Shown in pieces: positions 8,998 to 18,654 of a stretch of DNA of 59,181 bases (positions within the stretch are counted from its first letter, which is position 1; each line of letters opens with the position of its first letter). The notes beneath the pieces were generated by a model. The model searched no databases. It was not told the origin of the DNA and worked only from the letters and a program-made list of their open reading frames with translations. The position numbers and the translations under genes are program-made. This DNA is from WHSW01 sp963828755 (GTDB lineage: Bacteria; Actinomycetota; Thermoleophilia; Solirubrobacterales; 70-9), in NCBI GenBank assembly GCA_963828755.1, contig CAWHFY010000004.1, positions 1 through 59,181 of the forward strand. The letters are read 5' to 3'.

Positions 8998-11258
8998 GTG
9001 GAATCCGAGACCGTCCACTACCGCACCTGTCCGTTCTGCGAGGCGACCTGCGGCCTGGCGGTGACGATGCGCGGCGACGAGGTCGTCTCGGTCCGCGGCG
9101 ACGCCGACGACGTTTTCAGCCGCGGCTTCCTCTGCCCGAAGTCGCAGGGCCTGAAGCAGCTTCACGAGGACCCCGACCGCCTGACCAAACCGCTCGTGCG
9201 CCGCGACGGCGAGCTGGTCGAGGCGAGTTGGGAGGAGGCGTTCGCGGCGGTCGAGGACGGGCTCTCGAAGGCGCTCGCCGAACACGGGCGCGACGCGGTC
9301 GCCGTCTACCTCGGCAACCCCGCCGCCCACAGCCTCGGACCGACGCTCTACGGGACGCCGCTGATCAAGGCGCTCGGGACCAAGAACATCTACTCGGCGT
9401 CGACCGTCGACCAGATGCCGAAGCAGGTCTCCTCCGGGCTGATGTTCGGCGGCGGGCTCAGCGTCGCGGTCCCCGACGTCGACCGCACCGACCACCTGCT
9501 GATCCTCGGCGCCAACCCGCTGGTCTCGAACGGCTCGCTGCTGACCGCGCCGGACATGCGCGGGCGGATCCGCGCGATCCGCGAGCGCGACGGCAAGGTC
9601 GTGGTCGTCGACCCGCGCCGCAGCCGGACGGCCAAGGAGGCCTCCGAACACCACTTCATCCGCCCCGGCACCGACGCGCATCTGCTGTTCGCGATCGCGA
9701 ACGTGCTGATCGCCGAGGACCTGGCGACGCCCGGCCGGCTCGCCGAGCTCGCCAACGGCGGCGACCAGATCGAGCCGCTGGCGGCTCCGTTCACCCCGGA
9801 GGCGGTCGCGCCGGTCTGCGGGATCGACGCCGACGAGATCCGCAGGATCGCGCGCGAGCTCGCCGCCGCCGAGCGCGCCGCCGTGTACGCGCGCATCGGG
9901 ACGACGACGCAGCGCTTCGGCACCCTCGCGAGCTGGCTCGTCGACGTCCTCAACTACCTGACCGGCAACCTCGACCGCGAGGGCGGGGCGATGTTCCCGC
10001 TCGCCGCCGCCGCGCAGCGCAACTCGGCCGGCCGCGGACCGGTCGGCAAGGGAGTGCGGATCGGGCGCTGGACGAGCCGCGTCAGCGGGCTCCCCGAGTC
10101 GTTCGGCGAGCTGCCGGTTGCCGGCCTCGCCGAGGAGATCACCACTCCGGGCGACGGGCAGGTCCGCGCCCTGCTCACGATCGCCGGCAACCCGCTGGTC
10201 TCGACCCCGGACTCGGCGGCGCTCGAGGCCGCGGTCGACGAGCTCGACTTCGTCGTCTCGATCGACATCTACGTCAACGAGACGACCAGCCGCGCCGACG
10301 TCATCCTCCCCGCCCCCGAGCCGCTGCAAAAGGCCCACTACGACACAGCGCTCTACCAATTCGGCGTCCGCAGCGTCGCCAACTGGTCGCCCGCCGTGCT
10401 GCCGCTGCCCGACGGCCAGCCGCAGGAGTGGGAGATCATCCTGAGGCTCGCAGCGATCGCCGCCGGCCAGGGCGCCGAGGCCGAGATCGAGCCCTGGGAC
10501 GAGCTCGTCGCCCAGACCGTCATCGGGCGCGAGGTCGCGCTCGCCGGGTCGCCGATCGAGGGCCGCGCGCCGGACGAGATCCTCGCCGCGCTCGGCGAGC
10601 GCCGGGGCCCCGAGCGGCTGATCGACTTCATGCTGCGGGTCGGTCCGTTCGGCGACGGCTTCGGCGCCGACCCCGACGGGCTGACCCTGGCGAAGCTCGA
10701 GGCGAACCCGCACGGGGTCGACATGGGCGCGATGCGCGAGCGCCTTCCCGACGCGCTGCGCACCCCGAGCGGCAAGATCGAGCTCGCGCCACCGGAGATC
10801 GTCGCCGACATCCCGCGGCTCGAACAAGAGCTCTGGCGTCGCACGTCAACGGCCAGATGGTCCTGATCGGCCGCCGTCAGCTGCGCTCGAACAACTCCTG
10901 GATGCACAACCTCCCGGCGCTGGTCAAGGGCAAGGACCGCTGCACGGTCCAGGTCCACCCCGACGACGCCGAGCGCCTCGGGCTCGCCGACGGCGGCAGC
11001 GCCCGGGTCAGCTCGAGCTCGGGCGAGCTCGTCGTCCCGGTCGAGGTCACCGACGAGATCATGCGCGGCGTCGTCTCGATCCCGCACGGCTGGGGCCACG
11101 ACGCCGCCGGCAACCGGATGGCGGTCGCCGCCGAGCACGCCGGCGTCAACTCGAACCTGCTCGCCCCCGTCGACGTCGACGCGGTCAGCGGCAACGCGGT
11201 CCTCAACGGGATCCCGGTCGAGGTCACCGCCGCCGATCGCGAGCCCGCGCTGGCCTGA
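8998..11258 (+). CDS. molybdopterin-dependent Fe-S oxidoreductase (frameshifted)
   Basis: Formate dehydrogenase/nitrate reductase-like molybdopterin oxidoreductase of about 753 residues, starting at GTG 8998. A [4Fe-4S] site uses Cys 11, 14, 18 and 46 (CPFCEATC ... FLCPKS). Cofactor-binding segments follow: LILGANPLVSNGS, VVVDPRRSRTA and LLTIAGNPLVSTPDS. The C-terminal dinucleotide-binding domain (NNSWMHNLPALVKG ... VSIPHGWGHD) lies in another frame after a shift near 10,825-10,840. No Tat signal is seen, so it is probably cytosolic. No electron-transfer subunit or chaperone gene is adjacent. The substrate is unknown. Confidence 0.85.
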
Positions 11259-11264
11259 GCCGGC

Positions 11265-12048
11265 ATGGGCCAGCTCCAGTTCGACGAAGAGACATCGCGA
11301 CGGATCGAGGCGGCCTACTCGTCGCGCGACGTGCTCCGCCGTCGCGCCTTGGTTCGCGAGGCGGTCGGCGCTCGACCCGGCGACAGGGTCCTCGACGTCG
11401 GCTGCGGCCCGGGCTTCTACGTCGCCGAGATCCTCGAGGAGGTAGGCCCTGAGGGCTCGGTCGTCGGCGTCGACGGCAGCGCGGCCATGCTCGGGCTCGC
11501 AGCGGACTCGAAATCAGGGCAGCCCGAACGCCGAGTTCGTCCAGGGCGATGCCACCTCGCTCCCGGTCGGTGACGCCGACTTCGACGCCGCTCTCAGCGT
11601 CCAGGTGCTCGAATACGTCGCCGACATACCCGCGGCCCTCGCCGAGATCCACCGCGCCCTGCGCCCGGGCGGCCGCGTTGCGATCTGGGACGTCGACTGG
11701 ACGACCGTCTCGATGCGCACCGCCGAGTCCGACCGCATGCGCCGGGTGTTGGACGCCTGGGACGAGCACCTCACCCACGTCGCCCTCCCACGCACGCTCT
11801 CCGCGCAGCTGCGCGACGCTGGCTTCGACGATGTCCGGATGCACGGGCACTCGTTCGCGACCGACGAGCTCAGCGCCGAGACGTACGGCGGCTTCCTCGT
11901 CGGCTTCATCGAGCAGTTCGTCATCGATCGCGACGCCCTCCCGGAGCCCGAGGCCCGCGCTTGGGCCGACGAGCAGCGAGAGCTCGCGCAGCGCGGCGAG
12001 TTCTACTTCGCGGTCATCCAGTGCCTCTTCACCGCCTCGCGCGGCTAG
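11265..12048 (+). CDS. class I SAM-dependent methyltransferase (frameshifted)
   Basis: Methyltransferase of about 260 residues, starting six bases after the oxidoreductase stop and probably co-transcribed. Motif I is RVLDVGCGPGFYVAEILEEV, with VVGVDGSAAML as the acidic loop. After a shift near 11,510-11,520 the frame continues with FVQGDATSLPVGDADFDAAL, VLEYVADIPAALAEIHRALRPGG and a C-terminal helical part typical of Methyltransf_11/arsenite-methyltransferase-like proteins. The cysteines required by ArsM are absent. The acceptor is unknown. Confidence 0.83.
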
Positions 12049-12054
12049 CGAATC

Positions 12055-12073
12055 GAGCGCCGGCGCAGCGCTC
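12055..12073. terminator. convergent hairpin
   Basis: GAGCGC at 12055-12060 pairs with GCGCTC at 12068-12073 around a 7-base loop, between the convergent methyltransferase and GNAT genes. It is short but entirely G-C rich. Confidence 0.4.
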
Positions 12074-12518
12074 AGAGCTCGAGCTCGTACTCGAGCAGCG
12101 TCTCAGCCTCGCCGCCGACCCGGTCGTAGACCGTGTGGGCCCGCTTGTTGTCCGGCATCGTGAACCAGCTGATGATCGGCGCGCCGTGGCGGCGGGCGAC
12201 GTCGGCGACCGCCTCGATCAGCGCGTCGGCGTGGCCGGCGCCGCGCGCGGACTCGGCGACGAACAGGTCGTCCATGACCACGGCCCGCGCCCCGCGCAGG
12301 CTCGACCACTTCCATTGGTTGAGGGCGAAGCCGATGACCTCGCCGGCGTCGTCGGTCGCGACGAGCAGGAACGCCTGGTCCTCCGGCGCCGCGATCACGT
12401 CGCGGGCCATGGCCTCGAGCCCCTCGTCGGTCGGGTTCGACTCGTAGAAATCCGTGTAGCCGCGCAGCAGCGGCGCCAGGGCCGGCAGGTCGGCCTCAGT
12501 CGCCTCGCGGATCGCCAT
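12072..12518 (-). CDS. GNAT-family N-acetyltransferase
   Basis: A 148-residue acetyltransferase with the full GNAT fold. REATEADLPALAPLLRGY is the N-terminal strand-helix, VIGFALNQWKWSS the central strand, and DDLFVAESARGAGHADALI contains the acetyl-CoA pyrophosphate loop (R-G-A-G-H-A). WFTMPDNKRAHTVYDRVG is the typical C-terminal AHxxY segment. Its ATG overlaps the stop of the upstream PRC-barrel gene by one base (TGATG), so translation is coupled. The substrate is unknown. Confidence 0.88.
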   Translation of the reverse strand: MAIREATEADLPALAPLLRGYTDFYESNPTDEGLEAMARDVIAAPEDQAFLLVATDDAGEVIGFALNQWKWSSLRGARAVVMDDLFVAESARGAGHADALIEAVADVARRHGAPIISWFTMPDNKRAHTVYDRVGGEAETLLEYELEL

Positions 12519-12898
12519 CAGGGCGCCTTGCCGGAGAGCCGCTCCCAGGCGCGCTTCAGCTTCGCCTCGAGCTCGTCGTCCCAGTCGCGCTCGACGAGGT
12601 CCTCGCCACCGGCCTTCATCGCCGCCGCGCTCTTCGACGGCTCGGGCAGGCGCTCCGCCGCCGCCGCGTCGACGCTCAGCACCACGCCGCGCTCGTAGAT
12701 CTGGTCGATCTGAGTGGCGTCGACGAACCGATGGCCGCCGGGGAGCACGCTGCGGTCGATGACCAGCCCGTCGAAGATGTCGGCGTGGAGGTCGGCGAGC
12801 ACGTGCTCGACCTTGCCGAGCCGCTTCCCGTCGCTCGAGTACACCGGCGTGCCGTTGGCCAGGGTGAGATAGGAGCTGGGTGCGCCGAGGTCCTCCAC
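12518..12898 (-). CDS. PRC-barrel domain protein
   Basis: A 126-residue protein. Residues 10-70 (LANGTPVYSSDGKRLGKVEHVLAD ... FDGLVIDRS ... FVDATQIDQIYERGVVLSV) match the PRC-barrel pattern, a small beta-barrel used in RNA-processing and photosynthetic reaction-centre proteins. The C-terminal 50 residues are charged and helical (ERDWDDELEAKLKRAWERL). It lies between MarR and GNAT genes in one minus-strand run, with 10 and -1 base gaps. A stress-linked role is common for stand-alone actinobacterial members but is inference here. Confidence 0.75.
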   Translation of the reverse strand: MEDLGAPSSYLTLANGTPVYSSDGKRLGKVEHVLADLHADIFDGLVIDRSVLPGGHRFVDATQIDQIYERGVVLSVDAAAAERLPEPSKSAAAMKAGGEDLVERDWDDELEAKLKRAWERLSGKAP

Positions 12899-12908
12899 GG
12901 CGCCGAGA

Positions 12909-13364
12909 CTATCGCTCGGGGGTCGCCCCCATTGCGCGGACGAAGATCGCCTGCAGCTTGCGGAGGTCGGCCTCCGAGAGAGCCGCGATCTCGTCGGGCG
13001 GGATCGACCGCCGCCGGATCAGCTCGTCGCGCAGCTCCCGGCCGGCGTCGGTGAGCGCGACCAGCTTCACGCGGCGGTCGCCCTCGGCGGCGCGGCGCTC
13101 GACCAGGCCGCGCTCGGTGAGCCGGTCGACGATCCCGGTGATGTTGGAGTTGTCGCAGTGCATGTGCTTGGCGAGCTCGCCCATCGGCTGCGGCTCATCG
13201 AGCAGCCCGAGCATCATCTGCTGGGGCGGCATCAGGTCGAACTCGCGCCACAGCTCCAGCATCCGCGGGCGCCCCTTGACGAAGAAGAACTCGAGCATCG
13301 CGATCCAGACCTCGCTCGCCAGCTCCGGCTTGGCCGTGGTCTTTCCTGACGTCTCGACGCTCAT
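12909..13364 (-). CDS. MarR-family transcriptional regulator
   Basis: A 151-residue winged-helix regulator. The core reads PQPMGELAKHMHCDNSNITGIVDRLTERGLVER, the recognition helix and its lead-in. RRAAEGDRRVKLVALTDAGREL is the wing, flanked by dimerisation helices. It is divergent from an ABC-2 exporter operon, and a perfect 7-5-7 palindrome lies between the two start codons. That is the classical arrangement in which MarR represses both itself and a drug or lipid exporter until a ligand binds. The ligand is unknown. Confidence 0.92.
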   Translation of the reverse strand: MSVETSGKTTAKPELASEVWIAMLEFFFVKGRPRMLELWREFDLMPPQQMMLGLLDEPQPMGELAKHMHCDNSNITGIVDRLTERGLVERRAAEGDRRVKLVALTDAGRELRDELIRRRSIPPDEIAALSEADLRKLQAIFVRAMGATPER

Positions 13365-13393
13365 CGCAACCGGATGTTACTCTACCCCCTCGA

Positions 13394-13412
13394 TAGTTGA
13401 ACTCATCAACTA
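13394..13412. promoter_or_regulatory. MarR operator palindrome
   Basis: TAGTTGA at 13394-13400 and TCAACTA at 13406-13412 form a perfect inverted repeat with a 5-base spacer. It sits in the 68-base gap between divergent marR and ABC exporter genes. It is AT-rich compared with its surroundings and has the length and symmetry of MarR-family operators. Confidence 0.75.
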
Positions 13413-13432
13413 AGTAATGGCGAGGTAAGGGA

Positions 13433-14419
13433 ATGCGAACCGACAACGGGATCGAGGTCGAGGGCCTCGTTCGCGAATTCAAGAAGGGGCCCCGCGCCGT
13501 CGACGGGATCGACCTGACGGTCGCGCCGGGCGAGATCTACGGCTTTCTCGGCCCCAACGGAGCCGGCAAGTCGACCACCGTTCACATGCTGACGACGCTG
13601 CTGCCGCCGACCGCCGGCACGGCCCGGGTCGCCGGCCACGACATCGTCAAGGAGGGCCCCGAGGTCCGCGACGCAATCGGCGTCGCCCTCCAGGAGGCCG
13701 CGCTCGACCAGTTCCTGACCGCCCGCGAGCACATGCGCCTGCAGGCCGGGATGCACGGCCTCACCAAGGCGGACGCAAGCCGCCGCGGCGACGAGTTGAT
13801 CGCTCGCGTCGGGCTGTCCGATGCGGCGGACCGCAAGGTCGGCGGCTACTCGGGCGGCATGCGCCGGCGCCTGGACCTCGCGCTCGCGCTGGTGCACGAG
13901 CCCGCGATCCTGTTCTTGGACGAGCCGACCACCGGCCTCGACGTGCAGAGCCGCACCGCGCTTTGGGACGAGGTCCAGCGGCTCGCGTCCGCGAATGGGG
14001 TCACCGTCTTCCTCACCACCCAGTACCTCGAGGAGGCCGACGCGCTCGCCGACCGGGTCGGGATCATCGACACCGGCAAGATCGTCGCCGAGGGCACGCC
14101 GGACGAGCTCAAGGCCGAGATCGGCCGGCCGACCGTCGAGGCCGCACCCGTCGACGACGCCGACCGCGAGCGCATGCGCGAGGTGCTCTCGCGCTTCGGC
14201 CCCGAGGCGCCGGCCGGGCCGGGCGGCGTCGCCGTGCGGCTCGACGAGGGCACCCACGAGCTCGCCGAGGTCGTCCGCGCGCTGGACGCGGAGAACCTGA
14301 AGATCGCCAACCTCGAGATCCACGCCCCCACGCTCGACGACGTCTTCCTCGCCAAGACCGGACGCCGACTCGAGGGCGCGGGCGACGACACCGGCGAGCA
14401 CGAGGCGGTGGCGGCGTGA
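13433..14419 (+). CDS. ABC-2 exporter ATP-binding protein (DrrA-like)
   Basis: A 328-residue ATPase of the daunorubicin-resistance type. Walker A is GPNGAGKSTT, the Q-loop lies in GVALQEAALDQ, the signature is YSGGMRRRLDLA, Walker B is ILFLDEPTTGLD, and the switch region is FLTTQYLEEADALADR. A C-terminal extension (ELKAEIG ... LEIHAPTLDDVFLAKTGRRLEG) is typical of DrrA. It powers export by the two downstream permeases. Its stop overlaps the first permease start (GTGA). It is likely controlled by the divergent MarR protein. Confidence 0.93.
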   Translation: MRTDNGIEVEGLVREFKKGPRAVDGIDLTVAPGEIYGFLGPNGAGKSTTVHMLTTLLPPTAGTARVAGHDIVKEGPEVRDAIGVALQEAALDQFLTAREHMRLQAGMHGLTKADASRRGDELIARVGLSDAADRKVGGYSGGMRRRLDLALALVHEPAILFLDEPTTGLDVQSRTALWDEVQRLASANGVTVFLTTQYLEEADALADRVGIIDTGKIVAEGTPDELKAEIGRPTVEAAPVDDADRERMREVLSRFGPEAPAGPGGVAVRLDEGTHELAEVVRALDAENLKIANLEIHAPTLDDVFLAKTGRRLEGAGDDTGEHEAVAA

Positions 14420-15243
14420 GCGCCGACGCCGCAGCGGTCCGCGCCCCCGCCGCCGTGCGTGGCCAGCGCTCGAGCGCGCTCTCGCAGGTCGGGTACCTCG
14501 CGCAGCGGTCGATCACGCGGACGATCCGCCAGCCGATCATGTTCGTGCCCAGCCTCGTCTTCCCGCTGTTCCTGCTCGCCGTCAACTCGAGCGGGCTCAG
14601 CGCGGCGACCAACCTCCCCGGCTTCCCGACCGACTCCTACCTGAGCTTCGCGCTCGGCCTCACGTTCATGCAGGGAGCGCTGTTCGCGACCATGGGCGCC
14701 GGCCAGTCGATCGCCCAGGACATCCAGCACGGCTTCTTCGACCGCCTGCAGCTGACCCCGCTGCGCAGCAACGCGCTGATCGCCGGCCAGCTCGCCGGGG
14801 CCACGCTCCAGGGCGTCTTTCAGGCGATCACCTACCTGATCATCGCGCTCGCCTTCGGCGCCCATCTCGAGGCGGGGCCGGCCGGCGTGCTCGTGCTGTT
14901 CGCGCTCTCGGCGATGGTCGGGGTCGCGTTCGGCTCGATCGGGCTCGCGATCGGCCTGCGGACCGGCAACGGCGAAGCGGTCCAGGGCGTCTTCCCGCTG
15001 CTGTTCGTGCTCCTGTTCCTGAGCTCGGGGGCGCTGCCGCGCGACCTGATCGCCAACGACTGGTTCCAGACGGTCGCGACGATCAACCCGGTCAGCTATC
15101 TGATCGAGGGCTTCCGCAGCCTCTTCATCACCGGCTGGGACGGCGAGGCGCTCGCGCTGGCCTTCGGGGTGTCGCTCGGAATCCTGGCGTTCGGCATGTG
15201 GGCGGCGACCGCGGCCCTGCGGACGAGAATGGAGCGCACGTGA
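14416..15243 (+). CDS. ABC-2 type transporter permease
   Basis: A 275-residue membrane protein of the DrrB/ABC2 family, with about six transmembrane helices. These include QPIMFVPSLVFPLFLLAVN, YLSFALGLTFMQGALFATM, AGVLVLFALSAMVGVAFGSI and VFPLLFVLLFLSSGALP. The conserved amphipathic stretch ending NPVSYLIEGFR is present. It starts with the GTG overlapping the ATPase stop and ends overlapping the next permease, so all three are translationally coupled. Confidence 0.9.
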   Translation: MSADAAAVRAPAAVRGQRSSALSQVGYLAQRSITRTIRQPIMFVPSLVFPLFLLAVNSSGLSAATNLPGFPTDSYLSFALGLTFMQGALFATMGAGQSIAQDIQHGFFDRLQLTPLRSNALIAGQLAGATLQGVFQAITYLIIALAFGAHLEAGPAGVLVLFALSAMVGVAFGSIGLAIGLRTGNGEAVQGVFPLLFVLLFLSSGALPRDLIANDWFQTVATINPVSYLIEGFRSLFITGWDGEALALAFGVSLGILAFGMWAATAALRTRMERT

Positions 15244-16021
15244 ACCCGGTCCGGACGCGATGGGCGCGGGCGGCGCTGCGCGATCGCCTGGCGGTCGCTG
15301 CACGTGATGATCACGCAAGCCGTCGCTGTTCCTGCCGTCGCTGATCTTCCCGCTGTTCTTCTTCGCCGCCTTCGCCGGCGGGCTGTCGGCGGTCGGCGAC
15401 GCGCCGAACTTCGACTACCCGAACTACACGACCTTCCAGTACATCTTCGTGCTGATGCAGTCGGCGGTCTTCGGCGGCGTCTTCACCGGCTTCTCGATCG
15501 CCGCCGACTTCGAGTTCGGCTTCGCGCGACGGATGCTGCTCGCCACCCGCAACCGCTCGTCGCTGATCGCCGGCTACGTGCTCACCGCGCTGACCCGCGC
15601 GCTGCTGGTCTGGGCGGTGGTCACGGTCGTCGCGGTCGCCACCGGGGCCGAGATCTCCGGCAGCGTCGGCGACCTGCTCGAGATCCTGTTGATCGCGGTC
15701 CTGCTCAACTTCGCCGCGACGCTGTTCGCATCCGGCCTCGCGATGCGCTTCCGCACCCTGCAGGCCGCCCCGCTGATCCAGCTCCCGGCCTTCCTGATCA
15801 TCATGACCGCGCCGGTCTACGTGCCCCGGGATCTGATCCAGGGCTGGGTCGCAACGGTCGCCGACGTCAACCCGATGACGGCGATGCTCGAGGCCGGGCG
15901 CAACCTCGTCATCGGGGCCCCTGCCGAGACGCTCGCCGCGCTGGCGATCGTCGCCGGCCTGATCGCCGTGATGCTGAACTGGGCCCGCACCGGCCTGCGC
16001 CGCGCCGAAGCCGCCGGCTGA
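15240..16021 (+). CDS. second ABC-2 type transporter permease (frameshifted)
   Basis: Paralogous permease of about 259 residues. The GTG at 15240 overlaps the preceding stop. From about 15,330 the frame reads RKPSLFLPSLIFPLFFFAAF, then YPNYTTFQYIFVLMQSAVFGG and further helices ending VNPMTAMLEAGRNLV. The first 30 codons are in other frames, and WRSLHVMIT is readable in a third frame, so at least one and probably two indels lie at 15,280-15,330. Two different permeases suggest a heterodimeric exporter channel. Confidence 0.82.
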
Positions 16022-16028
16022 GCCCCGC

Positions 16029-16073
16029 CGAGATTCACCTCAACCACCCTGGAGGTGGTCAGGATGAAACTCG
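16029..16073. repeat. interspersed palindromic repeat, copy 1
   Basis: Imperfect palindrome. CGAGATTCA with CTCAACCACC faces GGTGGTC with TGAAACTCG across a short loop. It lies between the permease stop and the enoyl-CoA hydratase gene, and may act as a terminator or attenuator. A closely similar element with the same arm sequences occurs at 51203-51255. Confidence 0.6.
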
Positions 16074-16108
16074 ACGCACTAGGGTTGGGGACGTGGCTGA
16101 AGCGTGCG

Positions 16109-16885
16109 GTGACCGTTGCGGTGGCGGAGGGGGTCGCGCGGATCACCCTCAACCGCCCCGACTCCCTCAACGCCTGGAACGAGGAGTTCGGCCGCGACCT
16201 CGCCGCGGCGCTCGACCGGGCGCGCGAGGACGACGTCCGCGCCGTCCTGATCACCGGCGCCGGGCGGGCCTTCTCCTCCGGCGCCGACCTCGGCGAGCAG
16301 CGCGCCGGCAGCGAGGGCCGCACCGTCCCGGACCTCAGCGTCCGGTTGCGCGAGCTCTACAACCCGATCATCCTCGCGATCCGCGAGCTGCCGAAGCCGG
16401 TGGTCGCGGCGGTCAACGGCCCGGCCGCCGGGATCGGCTGCGCGCTGGCGCTCGCCTGCGACCTGATCGTCGCCGCCGAGTCGTCGTTCTTCCTGCTCGC
16501 CTTCGTCAACATCGGCCTCGTCCCGGACGGCGGCGCGACCGCGACCGTTCCGGCGCGCATCGGGGCGGCTCGCGCGGCCGAGATGGCGATGCTCGGCGAG
16601 CGGATCCCGGCGCCAACCGCGCTCGAGTGGGGCCTGATCAACCGCGTCGTCCCGGGCGACGATCTCGACGCCGCCGCCGACACGCTCGCCGCCCGGCTCG
16701 CGGGCGGCCCGACGATTGCCTACGGCCGGATCAAGGAGCTGCTCAACCGCAGCCTCTACCCCGATCTCGCCGGCCAGCTCGACGCCGAGGCTGCCGCGCA
16801 GGCCGAGCAGGGCCGCACCGCCGACTTCATCGAGGGCGTGCTCGCGTTCAGCGAGAAACGGCCGCCCAGGTTCACCGGAACCTGA
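16109..16885 (+). CDS. enoyl-CoA hydratase/isomerase family protein
   Basis: Crotonase-fold protein of about 258 residues, which acts on acyl-CoA thioesters in beta-oxidation or related pathways. ARITLNRPDSLNAWNEEF is the typical N-terminus. The oxyanion hole lies in AFSSGADLGE and in GPAAGIGCALALACD. FVNIGLVPDGGATATVPARIG has Asp in place of the second catalytic Glu of classical hydratases, as in PaaG-type isomerases and related members. The GTG at 16109 is chosen because an upstream ATG at 16055 would translate the palindromic repeat. Confidence 0.88.
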   Translation: MTVAVAEGVARITLNRPDSLNAWNEEFGRDLAAALDRAREDDVRAVLITGAGRAFSSGADLGEQRAGSEGRTVPDLSVRLRELYNPIILAIRELPKPVVAAVNGPAAGIGCALALACDLIVAAESSFFLLAFVNIGLVPDGGATATVPARIGAARAAEMAMLGERIPAPTALEWGLINRVVPGDDLDAAADTLAARLAGGPTIAYGRIKELLNRSLYPDLAGQLDAEAAAQAEQGRTADFIEGVLAFSEKRPPRFTGT

Positions 16886-16967
16886 GCGGCCGTGGAGCGG
16901 GACGCGGTCGCGCGGCGCCGATCCGAGTCGGCCCGCTGCGGTCCAGGCTGCGGTCGCTGGGGCGGCG

Positions 16968-18529
16968 CTACTCGTCGCCGCCCTCCTCATCCTGAAACGG
17001 CGGCGGGACGAACCCGCCCTTCGGCCCCTTGCCGGGCTTCTTCTCGTCCTTGGGCGGCTTCGGCTGATCGGACTCGGGCGGCGCCTGCCCGGCCTCGGCA
17101 TAGGCACGGTCGAGCGTCGCCTGGACGTCGCCGAGCTGGCCGTCGTCGAAGCCCATCCGCTCCTCGAGCAGCGGGATCGCCTCGGCAGCGCGGCCGGCGC
17201 CCAGATAAGCGTTGGCGAGGTTGTACAGGGCGTAGTTGTAGGTCGAGTCGTCGCCCGAGCCGCGCAGCGAGGAGACCGCCTGCTCGAGCACCGGGATCGC
17301 CTCGTCGAAGCGCCCCTGCTCGACCAGCGCGAAACCCTGGTCGTTGAGCGCGACGCCGTCGGTGTCGTGGTCGGTCGTCGGCGCGGCGGGGGCGGCGCTG
17401 CCCTGGCCGGCCGCCGTCGCCGACTCCGACGTATCGGCGGCGGGCTGGTGGCGGTCGCGCCGCCCCGATCGCCGCCGGAGTCCTTGCCCGCGTCGCGCGC
17501 CGCGGCGCGATCACCCCCGCCGCCGCCGGAATCACCGGAGTCCGAGCCGCTCAGCGCAACCACGGCCCCAGTTCCCGCGAGCAGCGCCGCAACCGCGGCG
17601 ACGGCGAGCAGGCGCCCGCGCCGCGAGCGGCCGCGGGTCATCGTCGCGGTCGGCGTGAACGGCCGGGGCTGCGCGGCCTCGGGATCGGGCTTGATCGCGT
17701 AGGCCTGGGTCGGGGCGCCCGCCGCCGGCGGCGCGTCGCGCTCGAGCTCGGCGAGCGCCGCGGCCGCGGACTCGGGCCGTGCGGCGGGGTCCGGGTCGCG
17801 CATCCGGTCCGCGAGCTTCCAGATCCCCGCACCGGCGCCGTCGCGGGCCGCGTCGGCGAGCACGACGCCGAGCGCGAAGAGATCGGAGCGCTCGCTCGCC
17901 GGCGCGCCGCGCATCACCTCGGGAGCCAGATAGGTCTCGGTCCCGATCACCTGACCGGTCCGGGTGAGCGAGGCACCGTCGGCGGGGCGCGCGATCCCGA
18001 AGTCGGTCAACCGGGCGTGGCCGTAGCGGTCGACGAGCACGTTCTGCGGCTTGATGTCGCGGTGCAGGACCCCGGCGGCGTGGATGTGTCGCAGCGCCGA
18101 GAGCAGCTCGGCGGCGAGCTGCTCGACCGGCGGCGGCTCGCCGGCGCGCAGCAGCGCCGCGAGGTCGCCCCCCTCGACGTACTCCATCACCAGCCAGGGG
18201 CGCTCGCCCGCGTCGTAGTCGTAGACGGAGACCAGGTTCGGGTGCTGGAGGGCGGCGGCGAGCTTCGCCTCGCGGGCGAAGCGCCCGAGGTAGTCGTGAT
18301 CGGCGCTCAGCGTGTCGGAGAGGACCTTGATCGCGACCGACCGACTGAGGCGCTCGTCGGTCGCCAGCCAGACGACGGCCATGCCCCCGTGGCCGAGTCG
18401 GCGCTCGAGCACGTAGCGGCCGCCGATCCGGCGACCGGCGGCGAACAGGGGCGGCTCGGCGACCGCCGCCGGCGTTCGCCCCCCGCTTCCGACCTCGAGC
18501 TCATCGGTGGGCTGTTCGTCAGCGGCCAC
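16968..18529 (-). CDS. Ser/Thr protein kinase with TPR C-terminal region (frameshifted)
   Basis: Hanks-type kinase of about 520 residues starting at GTG 18529. The kinase domain spans residues 33-275: glycine loop LGHGGMAVVW, VAIKVL, catalytic HRDIKPQNVL, TDFGIAR, GTETYLAPEVM. A proline-rich juxtamembrane region and one membrane helix (LLAVAAVAALLAGTGAVVAL) follow, then a Gly/Asp-rich linker. After a shift near 17,440-17,465, two TPR-like units (LNDQGFALVEQGRFDEAIPV, YNLANAYLGAGRAAEAIPLL) and a Lys/Pro-rich tail follow. The TPR part would be outside the cell, suggesting a sensor domain in place of the PASTA repeats of PknB. Confidence 0.87.
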
Positions 18530-18654
18530 GACCCTCTGTCACTTCCCGCTGCGGGGGCGCGCTAATCCTGGGAGGCGCACGTCGAGGCAGCGGCTCCGAC
18601 CTGGTCGCGGCGACTGAGCCGTCGCCCCGAGCCGGGGGCTAGATTGGTGCGTCG

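Noticed and set aside
8998..12048. Arsenic-methylation or formate-oxidation cluster
   Set aside because: The methyltransferase lacks ArsM cysteines and the oxidoreductase has no partner subunits nearby, so no specific pathway can be claimed.
16079..16967. Continuation of the kinase frame across the enoyl-CoA hydratase gene on the opposite strand
   Set aside because: The sequence after the frameshift near 17,450 is low-complexity in this frame, while the TPR continuation and its stop at 16968 are found in another frame.
15304..16995. Long open frame of 563 codons spanning the second permease and the hydratase
   Set aside because: Arg/Pro/Ala-rich shadow translation in the wrong frame of two clearly conserved genes; such frames are expected at this GC content.
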